In this document: positions 1-10,690 of the stretch, piece after piece
Layout: each line of letters begins with the position of its first letter
How positions within the stretch are numbered: the stretch's first letter is position 1
Assembly: GCA_027946365.1 (NCBI GenBank)
Contig: JAPEUQ010000001.1
Coordinates: 3,286,001 to 3,350,000, forward strand
Length of the DNA stretch: 64,000 nt
Reading direction: 5' to 3'
Origin: Kalmusia sp. IMI 367209
Lineage: Eukaryota; Ascomycota; Dothideomycetes; Pleosporales; Didymosphaeriaceae
The notes under the pieces: model-generated
The model's database searches: none
The model's input: the letters and a program-made list of their open reading frames with translations, nothing else
Told to the model about the DNA's origin: nothing
Translations under genes and position numbers: made by a program

Positions 1-487
1 TCTTGACTGTCAAAGTAGAATTATTGTCCGATACAGCATTGCAATATTCATAACCATCATGCTTATACTTGATTGAGATATACTTACCACAATAATAAAC
101 GTGCCATCTGCTAGTTGTTGAGGGGAACTCACAATGATGAGTGTGGGAGTCATAGGTGATCTGAACTATGGTTCGCACTGGGCGCGCTACCATAAATTTT
201 TACAGCGTAATTTTGGTATACCATCCCAACACAAGGAAAAGGCTGTTCAACACAAACAAGTTGAACCTATTTAAACCCATGTTTCATGAAGTCCAGAACT
301 ATGAAGCAATAATATTATTCGCAGTGCGAATTCCTGGCCACACTTGAATTTCCCTTGAGCAGACCTGCATACATTTCCAACAACTACCTTGATATTACAA
401 CATTCGACCACCAACATCGAGCCTCAAAACCGCATAATTCAACTCTTTGACTACTGTTTCCAGCATCTTCGGTCGACATATTACAGG
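1..487. other. AT-rich flank upstream of the kinase-like gene
   Basis: No credible reading frame or RNA gene was seen. The stretch probably contains the promoter and 5' leader of the kinase-like gene that starts at 488, but no individual site can be assigned. Confidence 0.4.
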
Positions 488-1414
488 ATGCAGTCCCAAG
501 AAATGGTGTCTCCACAATTTGACTCCGGCTTCGAAGACGGAGAGAATAATGCAGAGAATGCATCATCGATGAATGTGCTTGCCAATTTTCCAGTGACCAG
601 ATTCAGGCCCATTTTTCAAGCTGGAAGCGGATCGTGGGGCACGGTATATCTCTCGCTATCTGAACAGGAATTTGATACCGCAATCCAAGAAAAAGAAGCC
701 AATACCTTCGAGACGTTGAAGGCTAAGCTTGTGGCAGTCAAGGTGTTTCAAAAAGGGACCAGTGAGCCAGAAGTACAGGCTTTGAGCAAACTGAAGAACG
801 AAGTCGAGCACCATGGCTATAATCCACATGCCTTTACGCTCCTATTTGAATACGAACAAGATTGGATGGCCATGAGGGCCGTTCTCCCAGTTATGAACCT
901 GTATAATCTTTACCCCTTCCCACGAGAGGTGCTCCTCCATTGCTTTCTGGAGTTGACGAGAACCGGTCGATTCCTGCACGAGCAGTGCACACCACCAGTC
1001 GGTCATGGCGATCTCCACCTTGCAAACATCATGATCGATCTCGATAAAGAAACACCCTTCGGATTCCCACAGATCGTCCTTGTCGACTTCGGGTTCACCA
1101 AAGAGATAAGAGAACAACACGATGTTTCGACAGTCATGGGTAGTATGCGTTATGTTATGGACGAGCTGAAATACTTTCCTGAAGACGAACAATCTCTTGG
1201 CTGCTGGGAAGACTTTTCTCAGTATGTGTATTGCGACAAGGACCCAATATCTTTCAAGAAGATGGAAGATGATCTTGCTGAAAAAATCACTTCCACTTTG
1301 GCGGCCGTGACTTCAGAAAGAAAGCAGGTGCTCAGGAACGCTCTGACGGAAATGGCATCAGAAAGGGAGCAGAATCTGGAAGCTGCATTCCGTAGCGCGA
1401 ATTTACTCATGTAG
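488..1414 (+). CDS. Protein-kinase-like protein (about 308 aa)
   Basis: The frame holds recognisable kinase landmarks: a degenerate glycine-rich loop (GSGSWGTVYL), a VAVK lysine motif, a catalytic loop HGDLHLANIMID and a DFG motif in VLVDFGFTKE. It is therefore a phosphotransferase-fold protein, probably a fungal kinase-like or aminoglycoside/choline-kinase-like family member. The substrate cannot be read from sequence. HGDLH instead of HRDL points to an atypical subgroup rather than a classical Ser/Thr kinase. The open frame extends upstream to 389 without an ATG; the first ATG is at 488, so I start there, although an upstream exon is possible. It lies 1.2 kb upstream of a wrecked NLR-like gene on the same strand. 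The frame is intact, in contrast to that neighbour. Confidence 0.7.
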   Translation: MQSQEMVSPQFDSGFEDGENNAENASSMNVLANFPVTRFRPIFQAGSGSWGTVYLSLSEQEFDTAIQEKEANTFETLKAKLVAVKVFQKGTSEPEVQALSKLKNEVEHHGYNPHAFTLLFEYEQDWMAMRAVLPVMNLYNLYPFPREVLLHCFLELTRTGRFLHEQCTPPVGHGDLHLANIMIDLDKETPFGFPQIVLVDFGFTKEIREQHDVSTVMGSMRYVMDELKYFPEDEQSLGCWEDFSQYVYCDKDPISFKKMEDDLAEKITSTLAAVTSERKQVLRNALTEMASEREQNLEAAFRSANLLM

Positions 1415-2619
1415 GTGATCGTGGTCGATCAGGCAAAGCCACGATCAACACAGAGATGCCAAATAGACTATTATTTCATGTTAAAGCATCAAATATTGGA
1501 ACGAAATGCTAGTAATGCACTGTGTGACCTCTCTACCCAATCGCTCCTATGTCTTCCTTCCATCGTAATTCTGCCGCTGCATAAGCAAGTAGCGATCCTC
1601 CACAGAATGCATGCAATTGAGCAAGGCATGACAATATCTGACGAATACACATACGCTAAAGGCGAGTGACCAAGGTAGCATATACTGCCTTGTTCCTCCC
1701 TTGAAGGCCGCGACCGACGCAGTTGAGACTACATCAGAGGTGCATGATTTGACCAGTACCCCAATCGTGTTCGTTCTATGCTGCACGTATTCTGATCGCG
1801 TTCGTAAGACAATGCGAGCAGTTTAAGGGCACTAGGCACGTGCAGAGCTGCTTAACGGTGCCATGAAGGGTCTAGCTCCCCATCGAGACTGTCTGGTAGG
1901 ACCGAACAAGGCTGGCTAGTTCATACATCATTTGTGGCGTTACTCGATATTAGTAGGAAACTACGAGATGAGTAGATGTGATATAAGAGTATGAAACGCT
2001 GTGTGAGCACGTTATGGATTGTAGAATGGGTGTCTCTGGGAAGCCTGGTGTCGATGCGGGGCGGAACATGTAAACGCGAGCACGTGCTTGTGGCAGCTCA
2101 AGGCTGTGTAGCGCAAATCAGTCTTCCGCAACATTGTTTTTTAAGTTAATTTCTGCAATTTCTATGGCACTTGGTTAAGATATCACATTTGTTTCTCGTG
2201 CTGAACTCGAAAGGCAAAGACTTTCGTATCAAAAATCTGTCTTGGGAATAAAGATGGTTGGCTGCAAATAGGTGCGATCAGCAGCACCAATAGTCAGGCG
2301 CTTGTCTAAGCGGTTTGGCGGCTGATATGCGCTGCCACGGTCAGCTTGATTAGGTAGCACCTGATTTTCCTTTAGCCTCCAGTCGCTTCTCCATCTCATC
2401 CTACATCACCCATCGCTCAAATCGTCATTTGTACTGTGTATCAAGCGAGTTAGAGTAGTGTTAGATCTCTTAATGGTGTGTCAGGCTTACGGGCTCTTCC
2501 TGTGTCTGCCAAGTATTGTCAGTCAAGACTTTCCCTCCAATGCGGAATTTGGAGCACGATGCTCATCAATCATCTGCTATAGTTCCTACGTTCAAGTCTC
2601 ATGGATAGTCCTAGGAAAT
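1415..2619. other. Intergenic, no gene recognised
   Basis: Only short frames without codon bias or family resemblance occur here (for example 1415-1669 on the plus strand). The tail probably includes the promoter of the former NLR-like gene starting at 2620. Confidence 0.5.
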
Positions 2620-5524
2620 ATGTCTAGCGTTCTGACAAAAGTTTCGCCACTGAAGCCAGAGATCCGCCTTGCTCTGGCTGTCTCCGAAATTTGAAGCCCG
2701 CCTTTCAACAAAGCAAAAAGCAACGTTCCGCTTTTCGAAGTCAAAATTCCCCAGCCCAAAAGATGTGATGCGACTGACCGCTGAGTTTGATCGACGAGTG
2801 TCGACAAAGTTCAGTGGTCAATGTTTCGGTCCACGCTTTACCAACTTCCTCCAAGCAGTCCAGCAGTTCGCTGCACTTGGTGACATTATAGTCGGGGGCT
2901 CACAGAACCTAGTAGCATGTGGAGTATGGTCCCTAGTGCGCATGTCATTGCTTGTTAGTATCCCAGTCCCGTGGCATAATCATTGTAATTTTCTGATATT
3001 TGCTAATGTATTGTAGTCTATCATAAGTTTGTCAACTTACGTAGATAAGCTATCCTCTCTGTTCATGGAAATTGGTCGCTCGGCTCCACGCCATCAAGAA
3101 ATAGCTCTCCTCTACCCCCAGTCTCGAATACTCCAAAAATATCTTTCTGAATACTTTGTCGTGGTCGTTACTCTTTGCACCTACTTGTTCGAGTTTGGAC
3201 AAAAGTCCATCATCCAGCAATTTACGTCGGCCTTGAACGATTCGAACTTGAAAACCTTTCGCACCGACCTCGATAGCTGGGCAAACTCGATTAAGGCAGA
3301 AATGCATCTAAACGAAGCTCAAAAAAACTCCGAATCCAGAGCCTTGGCCAGAAAATTATTCAAATCTGTAACTCATCAGCAAAAGCTTGCTTCAAATCTG
3401 AGAGTACTTAACTTTTGCTCCACATACAAATATCAGACAGCTTGGAAGCAGATCCGAAAATTCGGAAATGCAACGGTCTTCACTGGATCGACAGAGTACA
3501 AAGAGCGGAGAGACAGTTCTGACCCTGGCACGCTAGTGTATACAGGCAAGCTGGGTTCGGGTAAGTCTGTTATGCTGGCTAATATTGTGGATGACCTCAA
3601 CATATTCGCCGAGAAAGGAAACGATGTAATAGCATACCTCTTTTTGTAAGCACGACAATTTGGAGAGTCTGAAAGCACGAACGATTCTGGGTTCCCTGGC
3701 CCGACAGTTGCTGTGCACTTTGCCAGATCTTACCACACTATCGGGGACTTGCGATGACTCTCGCTCAACTGGGGACCTTGAGGAATTGCTCAAATTGCTG
3801 ATGCAGGGTTTTCCGCCCGGTCAAAAGGCCTATATTGTTCTAGACGGATTAGATGAATGCAACGATGAGGAAAAAAAACAGTGATAGAAGCATTACAGAT
3901 GATCCAACAGACGCTAAAAATTGTTTATGCGTTTCTTACAGAAAAGAACCCAATAATGGTTTACATTTGGTCACGAAACGACTTGCGGCGGCTCGCGTCA
4001 TTCATATACCGGATGACAACCCAGACATCGGGTCTTTTATCCAGACACATCTTGCACATTGTATCCTTCATGACAAATTGGTCATAGGAGATAAAAGCTT
4101 GGAGTCTAGCATACAGGACGCACTCCTAGAAGGTTCACAAGAAATGTTCCTCTGGGTGTCACTTCAGATTGAGGCTCTGTGTAGTATGAGAACAGACCAT
4201 GCTATTCGCGAAGCACTAGCAAACTTGCCTAAAGATCTCTCAGAGACTTTTGAAAGGATATTGCATAATTCAGGCAACCTGGACCGGCCTCTGCAAGAAA
4301 AAACGCTGCAGCTTGTATTGGCAGCTTACCGGCCCCTCACAATAGACGAGTTGTGAGAAGCTCTCAGCATCACTCCTGGAGATGCTACCTGGAATCCTTC
4401 GAAAATCTTGAATGATATTCACTCAGCACTGGCTTGCTGCGGATGCCTTCTATTTGTTGATGAAGAAGAGCTTACGGTTCAGATGGTGCATCACAGCGTC
4501 AAACAGTACGTCCTCGATGTTTTGGAAGGTAAAAGCAACGTTCAATTCTCGCCTAAAGCACAAAGAACTTTGGCCGACATTGTCGTTACATACCTAGGAT
4601 ATGGTGTTTTTGGAACTGAGCTATCCAGAACGAAAGTCAATCCAATAATGACACAATCAGCACCAACCAGAATTATGCAAGCCACGATGGGATCTTCAAG
4701 TGCCACTTCTCATCTTGCTACGAAAATCCTTGGTTTCAAGAGACAGCCTACGTTCGACCTAAGTAAAACCCTTTCAGAAGCACGCGGTTCCTTCAAGGCC
4801 AAACCGGAGAAAATCTTCCGGTTTTACACTTATGCAAAGTCATATTGGCAAGACCACATCTTATATGTGTCAGAACACGAGCCCATCATTCTCACACTAT
4901 CGAAAAAATTGATTCAAAGTCAAACGTCAGAACTTAAGGCGGTGAGCAAGGAATACTGGATACATTGCCACTGGGCTGCTGAGAATGGAAACACAGCGAT
5001 TCTCACAATAATCCTCGAGCTATTACTCGAAACTGGGAAGATTGATGTTAACGCAACGGACGCCGTTATGGCGAGCAGTAGAGAATGGACAGAAAGACAT
5101 AGTCAAGCTATTGCTCAGTAACGACACCTTAGACATTAACACGGCAGATATATCTTATGGACAGACGCCACTATTACGAGCAATAGAGGAAGGACATTTG
5201 GACATAGTCAAGCTGCTAATCAACAACGAAAAAGTCGACGTCAACGCGAAAGATAACAGAGATTTCACACCACTAATGTGGGCAACACGGAAAGGACAGA
5301 AAGATATAGTTAGATAGCTGCTTGTTATCAGCAAATTTGACGTTGACGCAACGGATAATCAAGGATACACGCCGCTAATGTGGGCGAGATACCATTCAAA
5401 AGATATACGTGAGCTGCTGTATAATAGTGACAGGTTCAGTGGCTACACAAAGATCATTTCTAGACGGTTGATTGCGGATCACTCAGAACTTTTCGATCAG
5501 ATATACCGCATAAAACGACGCTAA
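2620..5524 (+). pseudogene. Decayed NACHT-ankyrin STAND (NLR-like) gene
   Basis: Translating all three frames gives the collinear pieces of one fungal STAND protein. The order is: an N-terminal helical domain, a P-loop GKLGSGKS near 3550, a Walker-B-like YIVLDGLDEC near 3835-3862, a NACHT tail (MFLWVSLQIEAL) and C-terminal ankyrin repeats (TPLLRAIEEGHLDIVKLL). One normal intron fits 2954-3016. Lesions: frameshifts at 2686-2692, in the T run 3641-3645, in the A run 3871-3878, near 3975-4000 and near 5059-5063, plus in-frame TGA at 4354 and TAG at 5315. Beyond the TAG, ankyrin-like sequence continues to TAA at 5522-5524. In fungi such proteins act in non-self recognition and programmed cell death (family knowledge). 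This copy cannot make a full-length protein. Sequencing error could explain the homopolymer shifts but hardly all lesions. Confidence 0.88.
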
Positions 5525-5561
5525 AGAAAGCAGCGGGTATGATCGAGGCGTGCGAAAATCA

Positions 5562-5682
5562 AGGTCCACTCTTTTACACGCCTTCTTGAGACACAAAGCA
5601 GGAGAGGAACCGCTGCTATTTTATCGTCTACTATTCTTTTCGGCTACTGCACCTTCCACCGTAAATCTGGTACAATGATCAA
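5562..5682 (+). repeat. Dispersed repeat, copy 1 (about 120 bp)
   Basis: The stretch matches 11192-11310 in the same orientation. Shared runs include cttttacacgcctt, acaaagcaggagaggaaccg and caccttccac. It begins about 40 bp after the end of the NLR relic. No open reading frame or terminal structure is apparent, so I cannot assign it to a transposon class. Confidence 0.75.
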
Positions 5683-5919
5683 GGTCCATAATATATATTA
5701 AAAATGTTCGGATAGTTCAGGATATATTTGTGAGGTCGACATTGTTATACTGTGTTAATCGTCTTTCTTTTTTTCTAATTTTACCCTTAGTCTAAATAAA
5801 ATATTTATTATTAAAGATAACTTTTTCAAGCATTAGAGTATCCTGGAATAGCCTTATTAGCTGACGAATTTTACCGAGTTGCTCGGCCTCTTAGTAGTAC
5901 TCAATGAAATCTGTGCACG

Positions 5920-6180
5920 GCTTCGTTGACATGCACAACGGGACCGAGTGGCCTCCTTGCTAAAGATGAAGATCGAAGTTCACATGCCGATAATGCTAGC
6001 GGTCAAACGAGCCAACACCTCACCCGAGGATCTGCACTACCGACATCATCCAAAAAGCGTGGAAAGTGCCGGCAACGATTATCCCACCGACCAGCAGTTC
6101 TGGAAAGAAGTTTGGGAGGCTGGGATGCATATACATTTTGCGTAAAGAATGTTGAGACCTGCACACTTCCTAGGTAGCTG
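5920..6180 (+). pseudogene. Possible retroelement RNase H scrap
   Basis: Two overlapping frames (5926-6177 and 5948-6145) yield peptides that faintly recall the RNase H end of copia-type polyproteins. One is LLKMKIEVHMPIMLAV, where the family has a conserved hydrophobic strand before DNK. Another is FWKEVWEAGMHIHFA, resembling the FLRELKEAG-type segment, and there is a trailing VKNVETCTLP. The DNK-type catalytic motif is not visible. It may be coincidence; flanking AT-rich, gene-free DNA is compatible with a decayed element. Confidence 0.2.
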
Positions 6181-6440
6181 TAAATAAATCATCTAGCCTA
6201 TAGATTGGTGCTTCAAGATGAAAATATGTGTAGACAATTTCCGATTATGAAAAAGCGCGGCTCGTTTCCTCTAATATACTTTCAATCATCTTGCTCACCG
6301 TCTAAGGATTTCAATTCGAAAGTTGCCCTGATATGAGCTGGTTATGCGTCTTGCCCCCCGTTTTATCCTCCCAACTACACCCAATCATGTCAGTCTAGTT
6401 CAACTATCAAAGATAATTCGTGTAATTCATGTAAAAGAAA

Positions 6441-7631
6441 CTACACTTGCATTTTCAGGAACAATTTCCATAATATAGAAAACAATATTCCTTGTAGCCC
6501 ATTTGCTATTATACGAGTCTTCAGCCCGCGGCCAAACAGACCGAGCTTTCCATCTTGGCGAATCACTCGCCTCGCCGCCTCGGCTAGGAATCCACAGGTC
6601 AGTACGATGATAAAATAAGGATAATCCTACTCACAGTAGGAGACTTTCGTGTCATTGACCTGACGATATGTTTTGATGACACGAAGAGAATTTGAGATCG
6701 AATCAGATACAACAGATGCACAAAATCCAATGAAAGCTGCACGGAGCAGCCACAAAAGTATCTGCTGCTGCCTGTTCGGCTCGTTGATAGCCTCAGAAAG
6801 CCAATTGTACTACGCGAAAATCAGCTTGAGCCGTCTCCGTCTGAAGTACTTTTCGCTCACCGTAGCAAACCAAGGATAATGCCCAACGAAAGTCGCCGCC
6901 GCTGTGGCAAATGCTCCCCACCAAAGACTCCCTATGCCATCCGTCCGAATGCGTTGCCTCAATAATGCTGTTCCGCCTGCACCCTGAGCTTGTAATGTTG
7001 TTTTGAGTGTATCTATCGGCGTCAGGGTCATCCGAAATGCCGCTGCACAAGCGGACGCAAACACCGTCTTGACCGGCGACGGCAGCCCCTTCAGATACCC
7101 ATTTGAGCTCAGCAGCGCCAGAATACCCGCATTTGCAGCGGTATCGCCGAATCTCGCTACGGGACCCTGGATAAGTGCAGCGCTCATGCCCTGGTAGTAT
7201 CGTCGTATTCCACCATCGTCATACAAAGTACGCGTCGCAACAGTGAGCGATGAGCCATGTCGGTATTGATAATTCATGATGGTCCGTATGGGCATCAATA
7301 GAAGGACCTGGAGGATCATGGCTGCAGCGCCACTTAACCCACCGCCTAAAGCGCGTTTCAACGCGCCTTTAAGATCGAAGTCGACATCGTCCGAGTCTAT
7401 CCAGCCCTTGATGAATAATGCGAGAATAGCTTCGGCCGCTATGATCAATAAAGCCCACCAGAAATATTGATACTTGCGGGGGGGTTCCTCTGATTGCGAC
7501 TTCAAGGACGAAGTGTCGTTCGATTGGTTTTCGGATGACTCATCTTGTTGGACGGGTACGGGCTCAACTGGAAGCAAAGGCGATCGCTCATTTGGCTCGT
7601 GGCTTGGCTCCACGTCACGAGAAGAGACCAT
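6441..7631 (-). CDS. Mitochondrial carrier family protein (362 aa, 3 exons)
   Basis: The model is complement(join(6441..6583,6635..6809,6861..7631)). Introns are 6584-6634 and 6810-6860, both 51 bp, and the exon sum is 1089 nt. After a polar N-terminus, a membrane segment (YFWWALLIIAAEAILALFI) and three carrier-type repeats follow. The best motif is LTPIDTLKTTLQAQG, a PxD signature; the third repeat carries SDSISNSLRVIKTYRQ. Members of this subfamily sit in the mitochondrial inner membrane or other organelle membranes; the substrate is unknown. Taking the first exon alone would give a misleading 273-residue protein that stops inside the first intron; splicing restores the third repeat. Start is the ATG at 7631. 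Confidence 0.85.
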
Positions 7632-8378
7632 TACTGTAGCGTAGGTAGGTGTAGTGACGATGCGCGAAATTCGTTAACTGAAGGTGGTTGGGTTGGATCG
7701 ATTGGTAATCATCTAGTGGACAATTCAATAGGCGAATGACGCGATGCCGGCGCTATCTGTGGGTACGGAGATAAGCAGCACATCAGTTTTGGACAGGTCG
7801 CGATCTCATAAATTGTAAATGCGTGTATATCCTTTGGAAAAGCGATTGATTATTTGGTCACAACGACCTGGCACGAAAGGTGCTTTCCGACAAATCGCAT
7901 CACGTGATGAACCTCACGAAGACCTTTCATGTGAGCTCAAGCAACCTACTAAGTGTTGCGGCGAGAGAAACTACAACTGAGAATTCAATAAATCGCTTAT
8001 GGAACTTAGTCAAATCAGTCCTCACTTTTCCACGCCTGTTTATAACATAACTTTTCAAGGTACTAGGATCAGATCATCAACGATTCTTGATCTTGCTCCA
8101 CTTTGTGAAATCTAGTTCGAAAGCCATCTCCGTTTCATTCTATCCAAAGAATAAACAATGGATATGTTCGCGGAGGCATTCACATATTGACAGATGCAAT
8201 CAGCATGCCAATAATGTCTATCTTTCTAGGTGAAGCTGAGTCGAAGGAGACCTTTGATGGGCGAGGTATGAGTCGTAGTATGCCAGAATCGTGCATCCTA
8301 ATTGAGTCGAGCTTTTGGTAATCGCCATCATCAAAACAGTCGTCAGTCCCATACCAGCATTGATCAAATCATCATGCA
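7632..8378. other. Intergenic
   Basis: No gene recognised. The frame at 8218-8442 on the minus strand overlaps the small orphan gene and is discussed there. Confidence 0.4.
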
Positions 8379-8760
8379 TCAAACGAATCTCCTCGGCGTC
8401 TCGATTACGAAGCCCTTCTGATCCTGCTCGAACCCCACCCACCTAGCAACCACATGCCTTCCACCAAACTCGCCTTGCCAGAGTAGTAGTCCCACCATCG
8501 GCTTCTTGTCTGTCGCGTAGCGCTCAGATTTGCTCAAGTTGTCGAGGAGCATCGAGCTCCATTGAATTGTGTTTCTCGTTTCATGCCGCCAAATGTGGAA
8601 GACGGAGAGTGGGCCGTCGGTGGGGTCGTCGATGAGCGCGGCTGCATAAGATTAGTATTCGATACAAACCTCCATCCGATTATCTGTACTTACGATCGAA
8701 CTTGAACATTATCGTGTCCCCTCGCTTGTCGACGTAGCGATAGACCTCTCGTGCAGTCAT
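8379..8760 (-). CDS. Small orphan protein (109 aa, 2 exons)
   Basis: The model is complement(join(8379..8641,8694..8760)). ATG is at 8760, the intron is 8642-8693 with GTAAGT donor and TGCAG acceptor, and stop TGA is at 8379-8381; 330 nt in frame. The product starts MTAREVYRYVDKRGDTIMF and contains LLLWQGEFGGRHVVARW. I recognise no family. Just before the stop, the next frame stays open for about 60 more residues (to 8218) and looks protein-like (AEEIRLMHDDLINAGMG). A one-base shift or an extra splice could therefore extend the protein to about 165 residues. It may be a real short gene or a damaged longer one. Confidence 0.5.
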
Positions 8761-9611
8761 CGTATGTAAGGATTGCGAAAGCTTCGGCTGACTCGAGCAG
8801 CGGATATACGGTTGGGGCAGGGTCTCGCCGACTAAAATTTGTCACGGTTCAAGGTATTTGTGTGACTTGAGAGTAAGGGTTGATTCGAGGTGCAAATATT
8901 TTTGCGGCTAGGTGCATAAAAGCGCGTTGCGCACGGATGAGTGACACTACCAGTCACCGCAGCAACCTCTAAGTGAAAGACAGTGAACCTGTTGAATTTG
9001 CAGAAAGATGACGCCGCATTTACCTTCTTCAGGTAAACTAGTCACGTATCGGAGATGATTGCTCAGCTCTTAACAAATATGCAACTACCCGGATTATCCA
9101 AGGTAGTCACTGCATCTGATATCTGATCTTTATTCATGCGTGTGATGACGCGGTGCAAAGTGTCCAAGAAACCCACAGCTTCATTATGTTTTCCCAGTCG
9201 TCTGAATTGGATCGTTCATGCTTATTATCTTCGGCTTGAAGTACCCTAATTGCTAACATTAGTGTTAAACTACGTAAAGGCATACCTAGGTAGGTATACG
9301 GACTCAATACAGGCAGAAAAAAATAGCAGTTGCCCCTCCTGCTAGTTGACTAAGTCGCTTGCGAGTCGCTAATAGGATTCATTGAGCACCATCGCCCTGA
9401 CCGAAGTACAGGATAGTCATGATGGGTTGGAGCGCCGTCAAAGTCTCACGATCTGTACGAGATTCTTTCTCAAGGAACACTTTACGATGGATAATTTAGT
9501 CCCTAATGATGAAATAGATAGCAGAAGATGGAAAGGCACACGCTTCGTAATTGAAATATTCCTCCAGACGAAGCATAGTAAGGATCATGACGTCATTCTC
9601 GATACTTCAAT
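8761..9611. other. Intergenic
   Basis: No supported feature. A 77-codon plus-strand frame at 9382-9615 shows no resemblance to known proteins and lies at the end of a relic on the other strand. Confidence 0.4.
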
Positions 9612-10690
9612 CTAGCAATCAATCGTTCTCTCACAGGCCCAGATCGCATTGCCAGCCCCGCTAAGCGCTTTTTCACTCTCCAAGAATGCACCGACAGACT
9701 GAATGTACCGATCCCGCTCCTCGAATTGCCCCATATGGCTCGATTTGTCTAGCTGCAACCACTTCACCTTTTGAATGCGATGGAACCACGGCGCCACAGC
9801 GAGATCTTCTACTTCTGTCTTACCTTTGGATACGAGATATGTGTAAGCACTTGTTCACCTAACATCATATCTCCCGTTTATAAGCAAATTTCGGATTTGA
9901 TCAGGTGTGCCGTGGAAAAGCCTTCCCAATCCTTCAGCTGACCAGTTACAAATAGCTCAGAAGGCCCGTACCTGGATTTCGCAATCAGTTCGAACCCGCT
10001 ATAGAAGAATAATTCACCTACATGGTCATGCACACCGTTGGATTCTCTTCCAGGTGCTTCAGCACTGTCACTACCTCCTTTGGAAATAGATCAAGCCTGC
10101 AAAGATGTCCTTTGTAAAAACCAAGCACGCATTTTTGTACTTCTCGCTTTCGAAATCCTTATCTCGATGACACTCTTCAAGCACCTCCTACACATCCTCG
10201 GGCAACGATTTCATCGACTGCTGGACGCCCTTCATCATAAGCGGGATGCTGGCCGGCGAATCCGCAAGAATGACTTTGCGCAGCCCAACCGATTTCCGTG
10301 CCGCATACACGCCTCCCAGCATACCACCCCAGCTTTGATCTATGATATCGTATACGGCTTCTCGTAGGCCAAGATGGTCGACTAGATTGTCCAATTCTTT
10401 GATGAACAGGTCTACTGTCCAGAACTTTTCGTCACGATCTTTCTCCCTCAATCTAGTTGAGCGTCCACAACCCACCTGGTCGTAGAATATAACTGGAATG
10501 CTGTACTTGACGTGCAGGTCGATTAAAGGTAGCAAGGACTCGTGCGCTGCTCCAGGTCCACCATGAATTGCCACAAGGGGTGTTCCCTTCCTTAGATTAC
10601 CTACGATCTTGTACAAAGTTTCGCAAGATTTTCAGCTTCGGGAGTGTCCAAAGCAGCTCTATCTTCTATTACCTAATACCGAGTCATGGT
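9612..10690 (-). pseudogene. Decayed proline-iminopeptidase-type alpha/beta hydrolase
   Basis: The best-preserved piece (10188-10616) holds the oxyanion-hole motif VAIHGGPGAAH, the strand VIFYDQVGCGRS and a nucleophile elbow DQSWGG (the family has GQSWGG). This is typical of S33 prolyl iminopeptidases and amino-acid amidases. Then TAG at 10188-10190 interrupts LPEDV-EVLEECHRD, where a glutamine is expected. Downstream fragments in changing frames still match the family: KHLEENPTV, GPSELFVTGQLKDW, LLINGRYDV and the C-terminal KVKWLQLDKSSHMGQFEERD. The start is lost: the frame has no ATG and shifts near 10612-10625. Stops and frame changes make this a clear pseudogene. Confidence 0.82.

Noticed and set aside
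1415..1669. Open frame directly after the kinase-like gene
   Set aside because: Starts from a non-ATG codon, no resemblance to kinase C-lobes, probably 3' flank.
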